Counted from the stretch's first letter, positions 8,809 through 18,007 are shown. The stretch: 64,000 nucleotides of DNA from Sphingorhabdus sp. EL138 (GCF_945862485.1 NZ_CAMAYF010000003.1:1-64000), one strand, 5' to 3'. Notes: a model not told the origin generated them from the letters alone. Made by a program: numbers and translations.

Positions 8809-9486
8809 TTACGCTTCGTCGCTTGCTTCCGCCGAAAGGCCAGCGGCTTCAGCAGCAGCCTTGGCAGCAGCTTGCTCTTCGCGGCGCTTTGCATTGGCAG
8901 CGGCTTCGGCAGCGTCGGCTGCGTCGGCTGCAACTTCGGCTTCAACCTGTGCTTCGATGGCTTCCGCAGCGATCTCAGCCTGTTCGTCTTCGAACATCTG
9001 GTCGAGAACGTTGACGCCGTCCTTCTGCAACTCGGCTTCGTCGTCCGAACGGGCCACATTGACCTGAACATTAACGGAAACTTCGGGGTGCAGAACAACC
9101 TTCACGCCAAATACACCAAGTGTTTTGATTGGGCGCTCAAGCACGATCATGCTCTTGGAAACCTTAGCGTCCTGGGCGACCAGACCGTCAACGATATCCT
9201 TGACCGAAACCGAACCGTAAAGCTGGCCAGTTTGTGAAGCTGCGCGGATCAGAACGATCTGCTTACCTTCAACACTGCCCGATGCCTTTTGCGCTTCGTC
9301 ACGGCGGCTTGCGTTATCGCTTTCAATTTTCGCGCGGTTGGCTTCAAAAACCTTGCGGTTAGCGTCGTTTGCACGGAGCGCTTTTTTGTTTGGTAGCAAG
9401 AAGTTACGGGCATAGCCGTCCTTCACGGTGACAACGTCACCAATTGCACCAAGCTTTTCAACGCGTTCGAGAAGTATGATATCCAT
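8809..9486 (-). CDS. rplI: 50S ribosomal protein L9 with long acidic C-terminal extension
   Basis: A 225-residue L9; the family is normally about 150. The N-terminal domain (MDIILLERVEKLGAIGDVV, GYARNFLLPNKKALRA), the connecting helix and the C-terminal domain up to about residue 155 are intact. The rest (EIAAEAIEAQVEAEVAADA onward) is a low-complexity Ala/Glu helix, a tail I associate with sphingomonads. L9 binds domain V of 23S rRNA at the base of the L1 stalk and affects frame maintenance. It is the last gene of rpsF-rpsR-rplI, 11 bases after rpsR. Confidence 0.97.
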   Translation of the reverse strand: MDIILLERVEKLGAIGDVVTVKDGYARNFLLPNKKALRANDANRKVFEANRAKIESDNASRRDEAQKASGSVEGKQIVLIRAASQTGQLYGSVSVKDIVDGLVAQDAKVSKSMIVLERPIKTLGVFGVKVVLHPEVSVNVQVNVARSDDEAELQKDGVNVLDQMFEDEQAEIAAEAIEAQVEAEVAADAADAAEAAANAKRREEQAAAKAAAEAAGLSAEASDEA

Positions 9487-9497
9487 GTTTCGGCTCC

Positions 9498-9722
9498 TTA
9501 CTTCACGATATACGGCAGAAGGCCGATGTGGCGGGCGCGCTTGATAGCTTGACCCAGCTCACGCTGCTTCTTGGCCGAAACGGCGGTGATGCGCGATGGG
9601 ACAATCTTGCCGCGCTCTGAAATGTAACCTTGCAACAGGCGTACATCTTTATAATCGATTTGCGGCGCATCCTTACCCTGAAATGGGCAGGACTTGCGGC
9701 GACGGAAAAACGGACGTGCCAT
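9498..9722 (-). CDS. rpsR: 30S ribosomal protein S18
   Basis: A 74-residue S18, a normal length, with the hallmark [20 protein letters not shown] and a C-terminus [12 protein letters not shown]. It pairs with S6 in the central domain of the 30S subunit. It sits between rpsF (3 bases) and rplI (11 bases) in the conserved operon. Confidence 0.98.
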   Translation of the reverse strand: MARPFFRRRKSCPFQGKDAPQIDYKDVRLLQGYISERGKIVPSRITAVSAKKQRELGQAIKRARHIGLLPYIVK

Positions 9723-9725
9723 GAT

Positions 9726-10157
9726 TTAAGCCTCCTGCTCTGCGCGTGGTGCGCGGTCTGGACGAGGGGCGCCGCGATCACGGTCGCCGCCACCAAAACC
9801 GCCACGCTCACCGCGCTCGCTGCGCTCTGGACGGTCGCTCTTGCGCATCATGACCGATGGGCCCTTTTCATGCGCGTCTACGCGGACGGTCATGTAACGG
9901 ATCACATCTTCGTTCATGCGTGTCTGACGCTCAAGCTCAGCGATCGTGTCGCCCGAAGCTTCAATGTCGAGCATTACGAAATGCGCTTTGCGGTTCTTTT
10001 GAATCTTGTAAGTCAAGGTACGAAGACCCCAGGTTTCGGTCTTTACGACCTTGCCTTTATTGTCTTCTACAATCTTGGTGGCGTTTTCAGCCAGCGCATC
10101 AACCTGGGCCTGTGAAAGGTCCTGACGCGCCAAAAATACATGCTCGTACAGCGGCAT
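9726..10157 (-). CDS. rpsF: 30S ribosomal protein S6
   Basis: A 143-residue S6 starting [14 protein letters not shown] at 10157, with AAGGAAA upstream; the longer frame is not S6-like. The ferredoxin-like domain spans about 100 residues ([28 protein letters not shown]). A charged Arg/Gly/Asp-rich tail follows ([18 protein letters not shown]), flexible as in other alphaproteobacterial S6 proteins. S6 dimerises with S18 on 16S rRNA. It is the first gene of its operon, with a 164-base leader separating it from the Mur ligase gene. Confidence 0.97.
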   Translation of the reverse strand: MPLYEHVFLARQDLSQAQVDALAENATKIVEDNKGKVVKTETWGLRTLTYKIQKNRKAHFVMLDIEASGDTIAELERQTRMNEDVIRYMTVRVDAHEKGPSVMMRKSDRPERSERGERGGFGGGDRDRGAPRPDRAPRAEQEA

Positions 10158-10255
10158 GGGCGTTTCCTTGTTCCTACCGATCGCTGACGCAGCACCATGC
10201 ATACGCCCCTCCGGCTTTCTTTGATTTCAGTCAGGCGGACCTGAGCGAAGTGGCG

Positions 10256-10284
10256 CGCTTAGGGGGGATTGGTGCGGAATGCAA
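10256..10284 (-). promoter_or_regulatory. Candidate promoter of the rpsF operon
   Basis: On the minus strand TTGCAT (10279-10284) and TAAGCG (10256-10261) lie 17 bases apart, leaving a leader of about 90 bases before rpsF. That leader could hold an S6:S18 autoregulatory site, known from many bacteria, but I could not fit the published motif by eye. Confidence 0.4.
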
Positions 10285-10321
10285 GCGATTCGCGGGATTG
10301 CGGAAAAGCGCTACCCGCCCC

Positions 10322-11716
10322 CTACAGCTTTAACCGCCATAAGATGTCGCCCGCAAACGCACTCAGCGTATCATCCCGTGCCCCCATGATGACAATCCTG
10401 TCACCGGACCGTGCCAATTCGACGATGCGGTTGCCGCAGTCTTCGCGGGTCGGTATATATTCGGCGTTGCGGCCAGCTTTGGCAACTGCGTCGGTGATGC
10501 TTTGGCTGCCGATGCTTTTGTCCACCGTGCCGCCGAAATAGACGGGATCGCACAGGATAAGATGGTCATCCTGGCCCAATTTATCCGCAAAGACGCCAGC
10601 CAGTTCAGCGCCCATCACGCGGATGGGGCCGTAGCCATGGGGTTGGAAGAAGGCGATGATGCGGCCAGGAAACGCCTTTAACGTCGCAAGTGTTGCGGCA
10701 ATCTTGTCCGGGTTGTGACCAAAATCGTCAATCACGGTGATGTCATTGGCCCTGCCAACAATGTCAAAACGACGGGCGAGGCCACAGAAACTTTCCACGC
10801 TGTGCACCGCTTGCGTGACGGAGACGCCAAGCGCGACGCTGGCGGCGATGGCGGAAAGGGCATTGGCGATATTGTGCCGACCGGGAACGATAAGGGTAAC
10901 GGGATAAGCCTCGCCCATAGCATGCAAGGTAAAGCGGCTGCCGAGCGGAAGGTCGGTGACATTAACAGCGCGAAAACTTGCTTCAGCTGAAAAGCCAAAG
11001 CTGATGGCGTCTTGCAATACCATTGGCGCGACCAATGCCGCAGTCTCCGCGTCATCGGCATTCCAAACACAGACTTTCGCCTTTTGGGCAAAGTCCCCGA
11101 ATAGCTGCCGCAGCTCTTGTAGGGTTTTGTGATCAAGACTGACATTGTTGAGCACCGCAACTTCGGGCGTGAAAAGGGCGATGGAGCCATCGCTTTCATC
11201 CACCTCGGAAACAAAGACACCCCCTTGTCCCACGCGCGCGCTTGCAAAGGGCGCATCATCGGCGACAAAGTTCTTCATCACCGCACCGTTCATGATCGTC
11301 GGATCAAGGCCAGCATCGGTCAATATCCAGCCGATCATACCCGTCACCGTCGATTTGCCGCTGGTTCCGCCAACCGCAACGCTGCGCGGGGCATTGTTGA
11401 ACAGGTCAGCGAGGAGTTCAGCGCGCGTCATGCGGGCGCAGCCAAGCGCGATAGCTTGGGCGATGTCCGGCACACTGTCCTCAATTGCGGCAGAAGCAAT
11501 CAGGATTTGGTCGCCGTTCATAAGGCCACTGCCGTCTTGCGGAAACAGTTCGATACCAAGGCTTTGCAGCCATGCAAATTTCGGTCCCAACCGGCCTTGG
11601 TCCAGCGCGCGGTCGGAACCGGCGACGTTTGCGCCTGCATCACGGACGATATTGGCCAAGGGCAACATGCCCGAACCACCAATGCCGCAAAAGAAATAGG
11701 ATTTGTTTTTGTGCAT
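10322..11716 (-). CDS. MurC/Mpl-like Mur ligase
   Basis: A 464-residue ATP-dependent Mur-family ligase with an N-terminal UDP-binding fold (FFCGIGGSGMLPLANIV), a central ATPase domain (VGGTSGKSTVTGMIG, SEVDESDGSIALFTPEV) and a C-terminal domain (DDFGHNPDKIAATL). Overall it resembles MurC and its paralogue Mpl, which re-attaches recycled tripeptide to UDP-MurNAc. The P-loop reads GTSGKST where MurC and Mpl usually have GTHGKTT. The cell-division cluster expected to hold the main murC is not here, and the divergent neighbour is an LD-carboxypeptidase that makes the tripeptide Mpl uses, so I favour a recycling ligase. The exact substrate is inferred. Confidence 0.75.
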   Translation of the reverse strand: MHKNKSYFFCGIGGSGMLPLANIVRDAGANVAGSDRALDQGRLGPKFAWLQSLGIELFPQDGSGLMNGDQILIASAAIEDSVPDIAQAIALGCARMTRAELLADLFNNAPRSVAVGGTSGKSTVTGMIGWILTDAGLDPTIMNGAVMKNFVADDAPFASARVGQGGVFVSEVDESDGSIALFTPEVAVLNNVSLDHKTLQELRQLFGDFAQKAKVCVWNADDAETAALVAPMVLQDAISFGFSAEASFRAVNVTDLPLGSRFTLHAMGEAYPVTLIVPGRHNIANALSAIAASVALGVSVTQAVHSVESFCGLARRFDIVGRANDITVIDDFGHNPDKIAATLATLKAFPGRIIAFFQPHGYGPIRVMGAELAGVFADKLGQDDHLILCDPVYFGGTVDKSIGSQSITDAVAKAGRNAEYIPTREDCGNRIVELARSGDRIVIMGARDDTLSAFAGDILWRLKL

Positions 11717-11829
11717 TATTGGCGGTTATGAGTTGGCGCGCGTTTTTGCAATAAGACGCTGAACGCTCTGTTTCAAAACCACGTCGCACCAGCGAAGGCT
11801 GATGTGACATACGAGGGAAAGAGTGAAAT

Positions 11830-12666
11830 ATGCGGATAGCTATCTGCGCGCCATCAACGCCATTTACGCGCGAAGACGCCGCGCGCGTTTCTGCGCTTGC
11901 CGGCACTGTCCACCCGACCGCTGAACTCGTCTTTCACGACCAATGTTTTGCCGAAGCTGGCCATTTCGCTGGACCCGACGATGTGCGCTGCGCCGCGTTT
12001 GTGGACGTTGCCAATGACCCAAGCTTTGACGCGGTCTGGTTCGTGCGCGGTGGTTATGGGGCTTGCCGGATAGCACAAGATGCCGTTGCCGCGCTAACGT
12101 CAGCAGCGGCGGATAAAATCTATATGGGATATAGCGACGCCGGCAATCTGCTCGGTGCTTTATACGCCGCAAAAATCGGCCGCGTATGCCATGGTCCAAT
12201 GCCAGCCGATATCCGGCGCGATGGCGGTGAGGCCGCGGTCCTGCGCGCACTCGACTGGATGCTGCATGAATCGCCGCAATCGCTTGAACCACATCTGCAG
12301 TCAGGCACAAAATACGCGGCGTTCAATCTGATGACCTTGGCGATGATGGTCGGCACGCCGTTAATGCCTGATCTGAAAGGCCATGTGTTGATGGTCGAGG
12401 AGGTCAGCGAGTATCTCTACAGCTACGATCGCGCCTTTTTCCACGTCACCAGCCATTTGCAATCTGCAGGGCTGGCCGGATTACGGCTTGGCCGCGTTAG
12501 TGATGCGCCCGAAAATGACCGCCCCTTTGGCGAAGACGCCGAAGAAATTGCCCGACGCTGGTGCGCAAAAATGGGGATCGAATATCTAGGCAGCGCGGAT
12601 ATTGGTCATGATGCGGACAACCGGATTGTGCCGTTCGGGCTTGCAACATGCAGCGCCGCGCCATAG
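11830..12666 (+). CDS. ldcA: LD-carboxypeptidase (S66 family, LdcA-like)
   Basis: A 278-residue S66 serine peptidase that removes the terminal D-Ala from murein tetrapeptides in the cytoplasm. The nucleophile Ser is in YMGYSDAGNLLGAL, the catalytic Glu in MVEEVSEYLYSYDR and the catalytic His in ADIGHDADNRIVPFG, all in the expected order. The substrate-binding RGGYGACRI motif is also family-typical. There is no signal peptide, which fits a recycling role. It is divergent from the MurC/Mpl-like ligase, 113 bp away, so a shared control region is likely. Confidence 0.88.
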   Translation: MRIAICAPSTPFTREDAARVSALAGTVHPTAELVFHDQCFAEAGHFAGPDDVRCAAFVDVANDPSFDAVWFVRGGYGACRIAQDAVAALTSAAADKIYMGYSDAGNLLGALYAAKIGRVCHGPMPADIRRDGGEAAVLRALDWMLHESPQSLEPHLQSGTKYAAFNLMTLAMMVGTPLMPDLKGHVLMVEEVSEYLYSYDRAFFHVTSHLQSAGLAGLRLGRVSDAPENDRPFGEDAEEIARRWCAKMGIEYLGSADIGHDADNRIVPFGLATCSAAP

Positions 12667-12702
12667 GCGATCTTGCACAAACACCGACCAACAGGAGCAG
12701 TT

Positions 12703-13641
12703 ATGCGCGCATTCATTTTCCCCGGGCAAGGCAGCCAAGCCGTTGGCATGGGCAAGGCACTCGCCGAAGCCAGCCCAATCGCGCGCGCGGTGTTTGAAGA
12801 GGTCGATGAAGCCTTGGGTCAACATTTGTTCCGCCTGATGTGCGAAGGCCCGGAAAGCGACCTAACACTGACCGAAAATGCGCAGCCTGCGATCATGGCC
12901 AATGCCATCGCCACCTTGCGCGTACTGGAAAAGGAAGGCGCCGTTCGCTTGTCGGAAAAATGCAATTTTGTCGCTGGGCATTCCTTGGGCGAATATACGG
13001 CTTTATGTGCCGCTGGCGCATTACCTTTGTCGGTAACGGCGGCATTGCTGAAGCTGCGTGGCCGTGCAATGCAGGCCGCGGTGCCTGTTGGCGTAGGCGC
13101 AATGGCCGCGTTGCTTGGCGCGGATATTGAAAAAGCGGAAAGCTTGGCCGCTGCTGCCGCGGAAGGCGAAACCTGCACCGTCGCCAATGACAATGACCCG
13201 TCACAAGTCGTGATTTCCGGCCATAAAGGCGCGATTGACCGCGCTATTGCGTTGGCGAAGGACCATGGTATCAAACGCGGCATATTGTTACCCGTATCCG
13301 CGCCATTTCACTGTCCGTTGATGCAACCTGCCGCCGACGAAATGCAAAGCGCGCTTGCAACGACCAATATCCAAGCGCCATTAGTACCCTTGTTCGCCAA
13401 CGTGACCGCTGCGCCTGTATCCGACCCTGCGACCATATCCGCCCAATTGGTGCAGCAGGTCACTGGCCGAGTCCGATGGCGCGAGTCGGCAATTGCCATG
13501 GCTGAGGCCGGCGTCACACATTTCGTGGAATTTGGGGGGAAGGTGCTGTCGCCCATGGTAAAGCGCAGTGCAGGCGAAGACATTAACGCATCAACCGTCA
13601 TCAGCATGGATGACATCGAAGCCTTGTTGAAAGATATCTAA
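12703..13641 (+). CDS. fabD: Malonyl-CoA:ACP transacylase
   Basis: FabD loads malonyl groups onto ACP for fatty acid synthesis. The start at 12703 has ACAGGAG upstream and opens with MRAFIFPGQGSQAVGMG; 312 residues is a normal length. The nucleophile Ser94 lies in GHSLGEYTAL and the catalytic His in PVSAPFHCPLM. FEFGGKVLSPMVKR-type sequence near the C-terminus is also typical. Its stop overlaps the start of the crotonase gene by one base (TAATG), starting a tightly packed fatty acid operon. Confidence 0.97.
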   Translation: MRAFIFPGQGSQAVGMGKALAEASPIARAVFEEVDEALGQHLFRLMCEGPESDLTLTENAQPAIMANAIATLRVLEKEGAVRLSEKCNFVAGHSLGEYTALCAAGALPLSVTAALLKLRGRAMQAAVPVGVGAMAALLGADIEKAESLAAAAAEGETCTVANDNDPSQVVISGHKGAIDRAIALAKDHGIKRGILLPVSAPFHCPLMQPAADEMQSALATTNIQAPLVPLFANVTAAPVSDPATISAQLVQQVTGRVRWRESAIAMAEAGVTHFVEFGGKVLSPMVKRSAGEDINASTVISMDDIEALLKDI

Positions 13642-14444
13642 TGACCGACCAAATTCTCCAGTCGCGCGAGGGCGGTATACTGACCATCACGCTGAATATG
13701 CCCGAAAAGCGTAATCCGATTTCCGATGTGTCTGTCGTCGAACAAATGTGCGATGCATTCATGACGGCGGATCAGGATATGTCGGTGCGCTGCGTCATTT
13801 TGACAGGCGCAGGGACGGTGTTTTCCTCCGGCGGTGATCTAAAACAAATGCGTCCGGATAGCGGTGGCTTGCGGGCAGGATTGCCTGCAGAAACACGCCG
13901 CAATTACAAATATGGGATCCAGCGTCTGCCTTTGATGTTTCAAGCACTTGAGGTTCCGGTCATCGCGGCGGTCAACGGTGCGGCCATTGGTGCAGGGCTT
14001 GACCTTACCACGATGTGCGACATTCGAATCGCCGCGTCTTCAGCCAAATTTGCCGAAAGCTTTGTGCGATTGGGCATTACGCCGGGTGATGGCGGCGCAT
14101 GGCTGTTGCCGCGCATCGTTGGTTTTTCAAAAGCGACCGAGTTGGCCCTGACCGGCGAAACTATTGACGCTGCCGAAGCATTACGTATCGGGCTGGTAAC
14201 GCAAGTGGTCGAGGATGCCGACCTTATGGCTGCCGCTCGCACGATTGCTGACAAAATCGCCGCAAATCCGCCACATGCCGTCCGCATGACCAAGCGCCTG
14301 TTGCGCGAAGGGCAAACAGCGGATCTCAAAAACATCCTTGAAATGTCCGCCGCGATGCAGAGCCTTGCGCATGCCACTGCGGACAATGATGAGGCCATAA
14401 CTGCGTTTCTGGAAAAGCGCGCCCCCGAATTTAAGGGAGAATGA
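13641..14444 (+). CDS. Crotonase (enoyl-CoA hydratase/isomerase) family protein
   Basis: A 267-residue crotonase-fold acyl-CoA enzyme. The oxyanion-hole motifs are FSSGGDLKQM and NGAAIGAGLDL. The two catalytic glutamates of classical enoyl-CoA hydratase are not conserved: by alignment to rat ECH the first is Asp (GAGLDLTTMCD) and the second is Phe (AKFAESFVRLG). It is therefore unlikely to be an ordinary hydratase and may be an isomerase, thioesterase or decarboxylase-like member. It lies between fabD and fabG, overlapping fabD by one base, with one base before the fabG ATG, so it is cotranscribed with fatty acid synthesis genes. Confidence 0.85.
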   Translation: MTDQILQSREGGILTITLNMPEKRNPISDVSVVEQMCDAFMTADQDMSVRCVILTGAGTVFSSGGDLKQMRPDSGGLRAGLPAETRRNYKYGIQRLPLMFQALEVPVIAAVNGAAIGAGLDLTTMCDIRIAASSAKFAESFVRLGITPGDGGAWLLPRIVGFSKATELALTGETIDAAEALRIGLVTQVVEDADLMAAARTIADKIAANPPHAVRMTKRLLREGQTADLKNILEMSAAMQSLAHATADNDEAITAFLEKRAPEFKGE

Positions 14445-14445
14445 A

Positions 14446-15183
14446 ATGTTTGATCTAACCGGCATGACCGCGCTCGTTACGGGCGCATCGGGCGGGATTG
14501 GTAGTGCCATTTGTCACGCGCTGGCGGCGCAAGGCGCGCGCCTTGCGGTATCCGGCTCCAACGAGGAAAAGCTGGAAGCATTTAGGGCATCCTTAGGCGG
14601 CGACCATGTTGCCGTTCCCTGCAATCTGGGCGACAAAGATAGCGTTGAGGCGTTGGTTCCCGAGGCGCTTGAGAAATTGGGCCAGATCGACATTCTGGTA
14701 AACAACGCCGGCGTTACGCGCGACAATTTGACGATGCGTATGAAGGATGAGGAATGGGATGACGTCATCCGTATCAACCTTGAGGCAACATTTCGCCTGA
14801 TGCGCGCAGCCACGAAACCCATGATGAAGGCGCGCTTTGGCCGTATCATTACCATCACCAGCGTCGTCGGCACCACGGGCAACCCCGGCCAAGCCAATTA
14901 CGCCGCTTCCAAAGGCGGCCTGACAGCAATGACCAAAGCAATCGCGCAGGAACTCGCTAGCCGCAATATGACAGCCAATTGCGTCGCACCCGGCTTCATC
15001 GCAACCGCGATGACCGAAAGCCTAGCTGACGCCCAAAAAGAAGCGTTGAATGCGCGTATTCCGATGGGCCGCATGGGCGAAGGCGCCGACATTGGTGCCG
15101 CCGTTGCCTATCTCGCCTCAAGAGAAGCTGGTTATGTTACGGGCCAAACAATCCATGTAAATGGCGGCATGGCGATGCTTTAG
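14446..15183 (+). CDS. fabG: 3-oxoacyl-ACP reductase
   Basis: A 245-residue short-chain dehydrogenase that reduces 3-oxoacyl-ACP with NADPH. It has the cofactor motif VTGASGGIGSAI, NNAGVTRD, the catalytic Ser region TITSVVGTTGNPGQANYAASKGG with the YxxxK pair, and the FabG ending GYVTGQTIHVNGGMAML. Context in the fabD-fabG-acpP-fabF order makes FabG clear among the many similar dehydrogenases. GGGAGA lies upstream of the ATG. Confidence 0.96.
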   Translation: MFDLTGMTALVTGASGGIGSAICHALAAQGARLAVSGSNEEKLEAFRASLGGDHVAVPCNLGDKDSVEALVPEALEKLGQIDILVNNAGVTRDNLTMRMKDEEWDDVIRINLEATFRLMRAATKPMMKARFGRIITITSVVGTTGNPGQANYAASKGGLTAMTKAIAQELASRNMTANCVAPGFIATAMTESLADAQKEALNARIPMGRMGEGADIGAAVAYLASREAGYVTGQTIHVNGGMAML

Positions 15184-15277
15184 TGGATAAGCATCGCTTG
15201 CCACTTGCCAGCGGCTATTCTGCACATTAGGGCGATAGCTGAAATTCATCCTCCCAACCAAATAAGGGGCACAAAAA

Positions 15278-15511
15278 ATGAGCGATACCGCAGAACGGGT
15301 CAAAAAGATCGTCGTTGAACATCTGGGCGTTGAAGCCGACAAGGTCACGGAAGCTGCAAGCTTCATTGATGATCTGGGTGCGGACAGCCTTGATATCGTT
15401 GAACTGGTTATGGCGTTTGAAGAAGAATTCAACGTTGAGATTCCTGACGATGCTGCTGAAAAAATTGCGACCGTCAAGGACGCAATCGATTTCATCAACA
15501 GCAACGGCTAA
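15278..15511 (+). CDS. acpP: Acyl carrier protein
   Basis: A 77-residue acidic four-helix protein carrying the phosphopantetheine attachment Ser37 in [16 protein letters not shown] is upstream of the ATG. It is preceded by 94 bp without a gene, enough for its own promoter, and is followed by a strong terminator, so it is probably made at higher level than its neighbours. Confidence 0.98.
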   Translation: MSDTAERVKKIVVEHLGVEADKVTEAASFIDDLGADSLDIVELVMAFEEEFNVEIPDDAAEKIATVKDAIDFINSNG

Positions 15512-15549
15512 GCCGTAACGCGCGATGATGCGCGGTCAGATAAAAATTC

Positions 15550-15605
15550 AAACGGCTTTCCGACCAGCGTTAAGTGCGCTTCCGTCGGAAAGCCGTTTGC
15601 TTTTT
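15550..15605 (+). terminator. Strong intrinsic terminator after acpP
   Basis: AAACGGCTTTCCGAC (15550-15564) pairs perfectly over 15 bases with its complement at 15584-15598, followed by a T-run at 15601-15605. It separates acpP from fabF. Confidence 0.93.
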
Positions 15606-15657
15606 GGCCCCTGTTCGCAGTAATGGGCCGTAAAGATTAGATTTTGGAGATAACGCA

Positions 15658-16917
15658 ATGCGTCGTGTCGTGGTCACTGGATTAGGTCTGGTTACACCCT
15701 TGGGTGCAGATGTTGAAACCACTTGGTCCAACCTGATTGCCGGAAAATCTGGCGCGGGCATGATTACGCATTTCGACGCGAGCGACCAGAAATGCCTGAT
15801 CGCGTGCGAAGTGAAGGGCAAGGATCACCCTTGGGGATTTGACCCCGACAAACGCGTGGACCACAAAGTGCAGCGTCAGGTCGATCCATTCATCATATAC
15901 GGCATTGATGCCGCCGGCCAAGCATTGGAAGATGCTGGCCTCACCGAATTGACCGAAGAGCAAAAAGTGCGCGCCGGTTGCTCGATTGGGTCCGGGATCG
16001 GCGGCCTACCCGGCATTGAAAGCGAAGCATTGCTGCTGGCGGAAAAAGGTCCGGGCCGCGTGAGCCCGCATTTTGTGCACGGCCGCTTGATCAATTTGAT
16101 CTCGGGCCAAGTCAGCATCAAATATGGCCTCAAAGGCCCCAATCATGCTGTTGTCACCGCGTGCTCCACAGGCGCACACTCGATTGGCGATGCAGCACGC
16201 ATGATCCGCGACGATGATGCTGACATCATGGTGGCCGGTGGCGCAGAAGGTACTGTGAACCCGCTGGGTATTGCAGGTTTCGCGCAGGCGCGTGCGTTGA
16301 ATATGAGCTACAATGACCGCCCAGAAGCTGCAAGCCGCCCTTATGACAAGGACCGTGACGGTTTTGTGATGGGCGAAGGTGCAGGCGTTGTTGTGTTGGA
16401 AGAATATGAACATGCCAAGGCGCGCGGCGCGAAAATCTATGCCGAGGTCGTTGGCTATGGCTTGTCAGGTGATGCCTATCACGTCACCGCACCGCACCCC
16501 GAAGGTGACGGCGCGTTTCGTTCCATGCAGATGGCCCTGAAAAAGGCAGGCATGACGCCATCCGACATTGATTATATCAACGCACATGGCACATCGACCA
16601 TGGCCGATACGATTGAGCTGGGCGCGGTAAAGCGGTTATTTGGTGACGCCATGGCAAATGTGTCCATGAGCTCGACCAAGTCCGCCATCGGCCATTTGCT
16701 CGGTGGCGCTGGTGCAGTGGAGAGCATTTTCTGCATCCTTGCGCTGCGGGACCAAATTGTGCCGCCAACGCTCAATCTCGACAATCCAGATGAAGGCACC
16801 GAAGGCGTTGACCTTGTTCCACATGTCGCAAAGAAACGCGAAGTGAAGGCTGTTTTGAACAATAGTTTTGGCTTTGGCGGGACGAACGCCAGCCTCATCA
16901 TGAAATTGGCTGAATAA
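15658..16917 (+). CDS. fabF: 3-oxoacyl-ACP synthase II
   Basis: A 419-residue condensing enzyme that elongates acyl-ACP with malonyl-ACP. The Cys-His-His triad is visible: Cys169 in VVTACSTGAHS, His in NAHGTSTMADT, and His in SAIGHLLGGAGAV. The C-terminal NNSFGFGGTNASLIMK is typical. It starts 53 bases after the acpP terminator, so it needs its own promoter or read-through. Confidence 0.97.
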   Translation: MRRVVVTGLGLVTPLGADVETTWSNLIAGKSGAGMITHFDASDQKCLIACEVKGKDHPWGFDPDKRVDHKVQRQVDPFIIYGIDAAGQALEDAGLTELTEEQKVRAGCSIGSGIGGLPGIESEALLLAEKGPGRVSPHFVHGRLINLISGQVSIKYGLKGPNHAVVTACSTGAHSIGDAARMIRDDDADIMVAGGAEGTVNPLGIAGFAQARALNMSYNDRPEAASRPYDKDRDGFVMGEGAGVVVLEEYEHAKARGAKIYAEVVGYGLSGDAYHVTAPHPEGDGAFRSMQMALKKAGMTPSDIDYINAHGTSTMADTIELGAVKRLFGDAMANVSMSSTKSAIGHLLGGAGAVESIFCILALRDQIVPPTLNLDNPDEGTEGVDLVPHVAKKREVKAVLNNSFGFGGTNASLIMKLAE

Positions 16918-16954
16918 ACCAACGTGCTAGTATCATCGCATATCTCTCAACCTG

Positions 16955-16991
16955 TCATTCCAGCGCGTGCGGGAACTGACGGCGGGAATGA
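16955..16991. repeat. Short dispersed inverted repeat before mltG
   Basis: TCATTCC (16955-16961) is the exact complement of GGAATGA (16985-16991), enclosing GC-rich sequence. It resembles small intergenic repeats in proteobacteria and is unrelated in sequence to the CACCCTGAACTT repeat elsewhere in the window. Confidence 0.45.
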
Positions 16992-17003
16992 GAGGGGTTA
17001 ATT

Positions 17004-18002
17004 GTGGCGAAACGGTCTGGACAACAGGCAAGCCGCCGCATCGCCAAATGGGCAGTCGTTGCGGCAGCATTGCTGCTGGCATTAGTCGCCGGTAACTTCA
17101 TCCAAGGCTGGACAGCGCCCGGACCGCTAGAGCGTGAGACGACCGTCATTATCAAGCCAGGCTCAAGCATGATGTCGGCGGCACGGCAGCTTGAAAAAAG
17201 CGGCGTGGTTAAATCCGCCGACGCCTTTGTGAGCCGAGCAAAGATTTTTGGCGCGTCCGATACGATCAAAGCAGGCGAATTTGTTATTCCGTCAAAGGCC
17301 TCCAATTCCGACATATTGTCGATCCTGACAGATGGAAAAACCGTGCAACGCATGGTTACTATTCCCGAGGGCATGCCGTCGATCATGGTGTATGAACGGC
17401 TCATGGCCAATGACCAGCTTACCGGGCGTATTTCCATACCGGCCGAGGGATCGGTTTTGCCGGATAGCTACGCCTTTGACAAAAACGAACCGCGCGCTGC
17501 TGTCCTGAAACGCATGCAGGATGCCATGACAAAAACGATGGCCGAGCTGTGGCCAGAGCGCAGCGCGAACACGATGGTTAAAACACCGTTAGAGGCGCTG
17601 ACACTCGCATCCATTGTTGAAAAGGAAACGGCGCTTAAATCAGAATTGCGCATGGTATCCGGCGTGTATTCAAATCGCTTACGCACGGGCATGCGGCTGC
17701 AAGCCGACCCGACGATCATTTATCCCATCACAAAGGGTAAGTCGCTTGGCAGGCGCATTCGCAAATCCGAAATCCGGGATGTGAACGACTATAACACTTA
17801 CGCTATGGCTGGCCTGCCGAAAGGGCCCATCGCCAACCCGTCACGCGCCGCCATTGCCGCCGTGCTAAACCCGCAAAAGACCAGCGCATTTTATTTCGTC
17901 GCCGACGGAAAAGGCGGCCATATTTTTGCCGACACGTTGCAAGAACACAATGCCAATGTGGCAAAATGGTACGCCCTCCGCCGCCAGCGTGGGGAAATGT
18001 AG
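17004..18002 (+). CDS. mltG: Endolytic murein transglycosylase
   Basis: A 332-residue inner-membrane enzyme that cleaves nascent glycan strands and sets their length. It starts at GTG 17004 after AGAGGGG. A cytoplasmic stretch (MAKRSGQQASRRIAKW) is followed by one transmembrane helix (AVVAAALLLALVAGNF), a LysM-like region, then the YceG core with the catalytic Glu in LTLASIVEKETAL. Also family-typical are GMRLQADPTIIYP and YNTYAMAGLPKGPI. It follows fabF, the common alphaproteobacterial order. Confidence 0.95.
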   Translation: MAKRSGQQASRRIAKWAVVAAALLLALVAGNFIQGWTAPGPLERETTVIIKPGSSMMSAARQLEKSGVVKSADAFVSRAKIFGASDTIKAGEFVIPSKASNSDILSILTDGKTVQRMVTIPEGMPSIMVYERLMANDQLTGRISIPAEGSVLPDSYAFDKNEPRAAVLKRMQDAMTKTMAELWPERSANTMVKTPLEALTLASIVEKETALKSELRMVSGVYSNRLRTGMRLQADPTIIYPITKGKSLGRRIRKSEIRDVNDYNTYAMAGLPKGPIANPSRAAIAAVLNPQKTSAFYFVADGKGGHIFADTLQEHNANVAKWYALRRQRGEM

Positions 18003-18007
18003 TCTCT

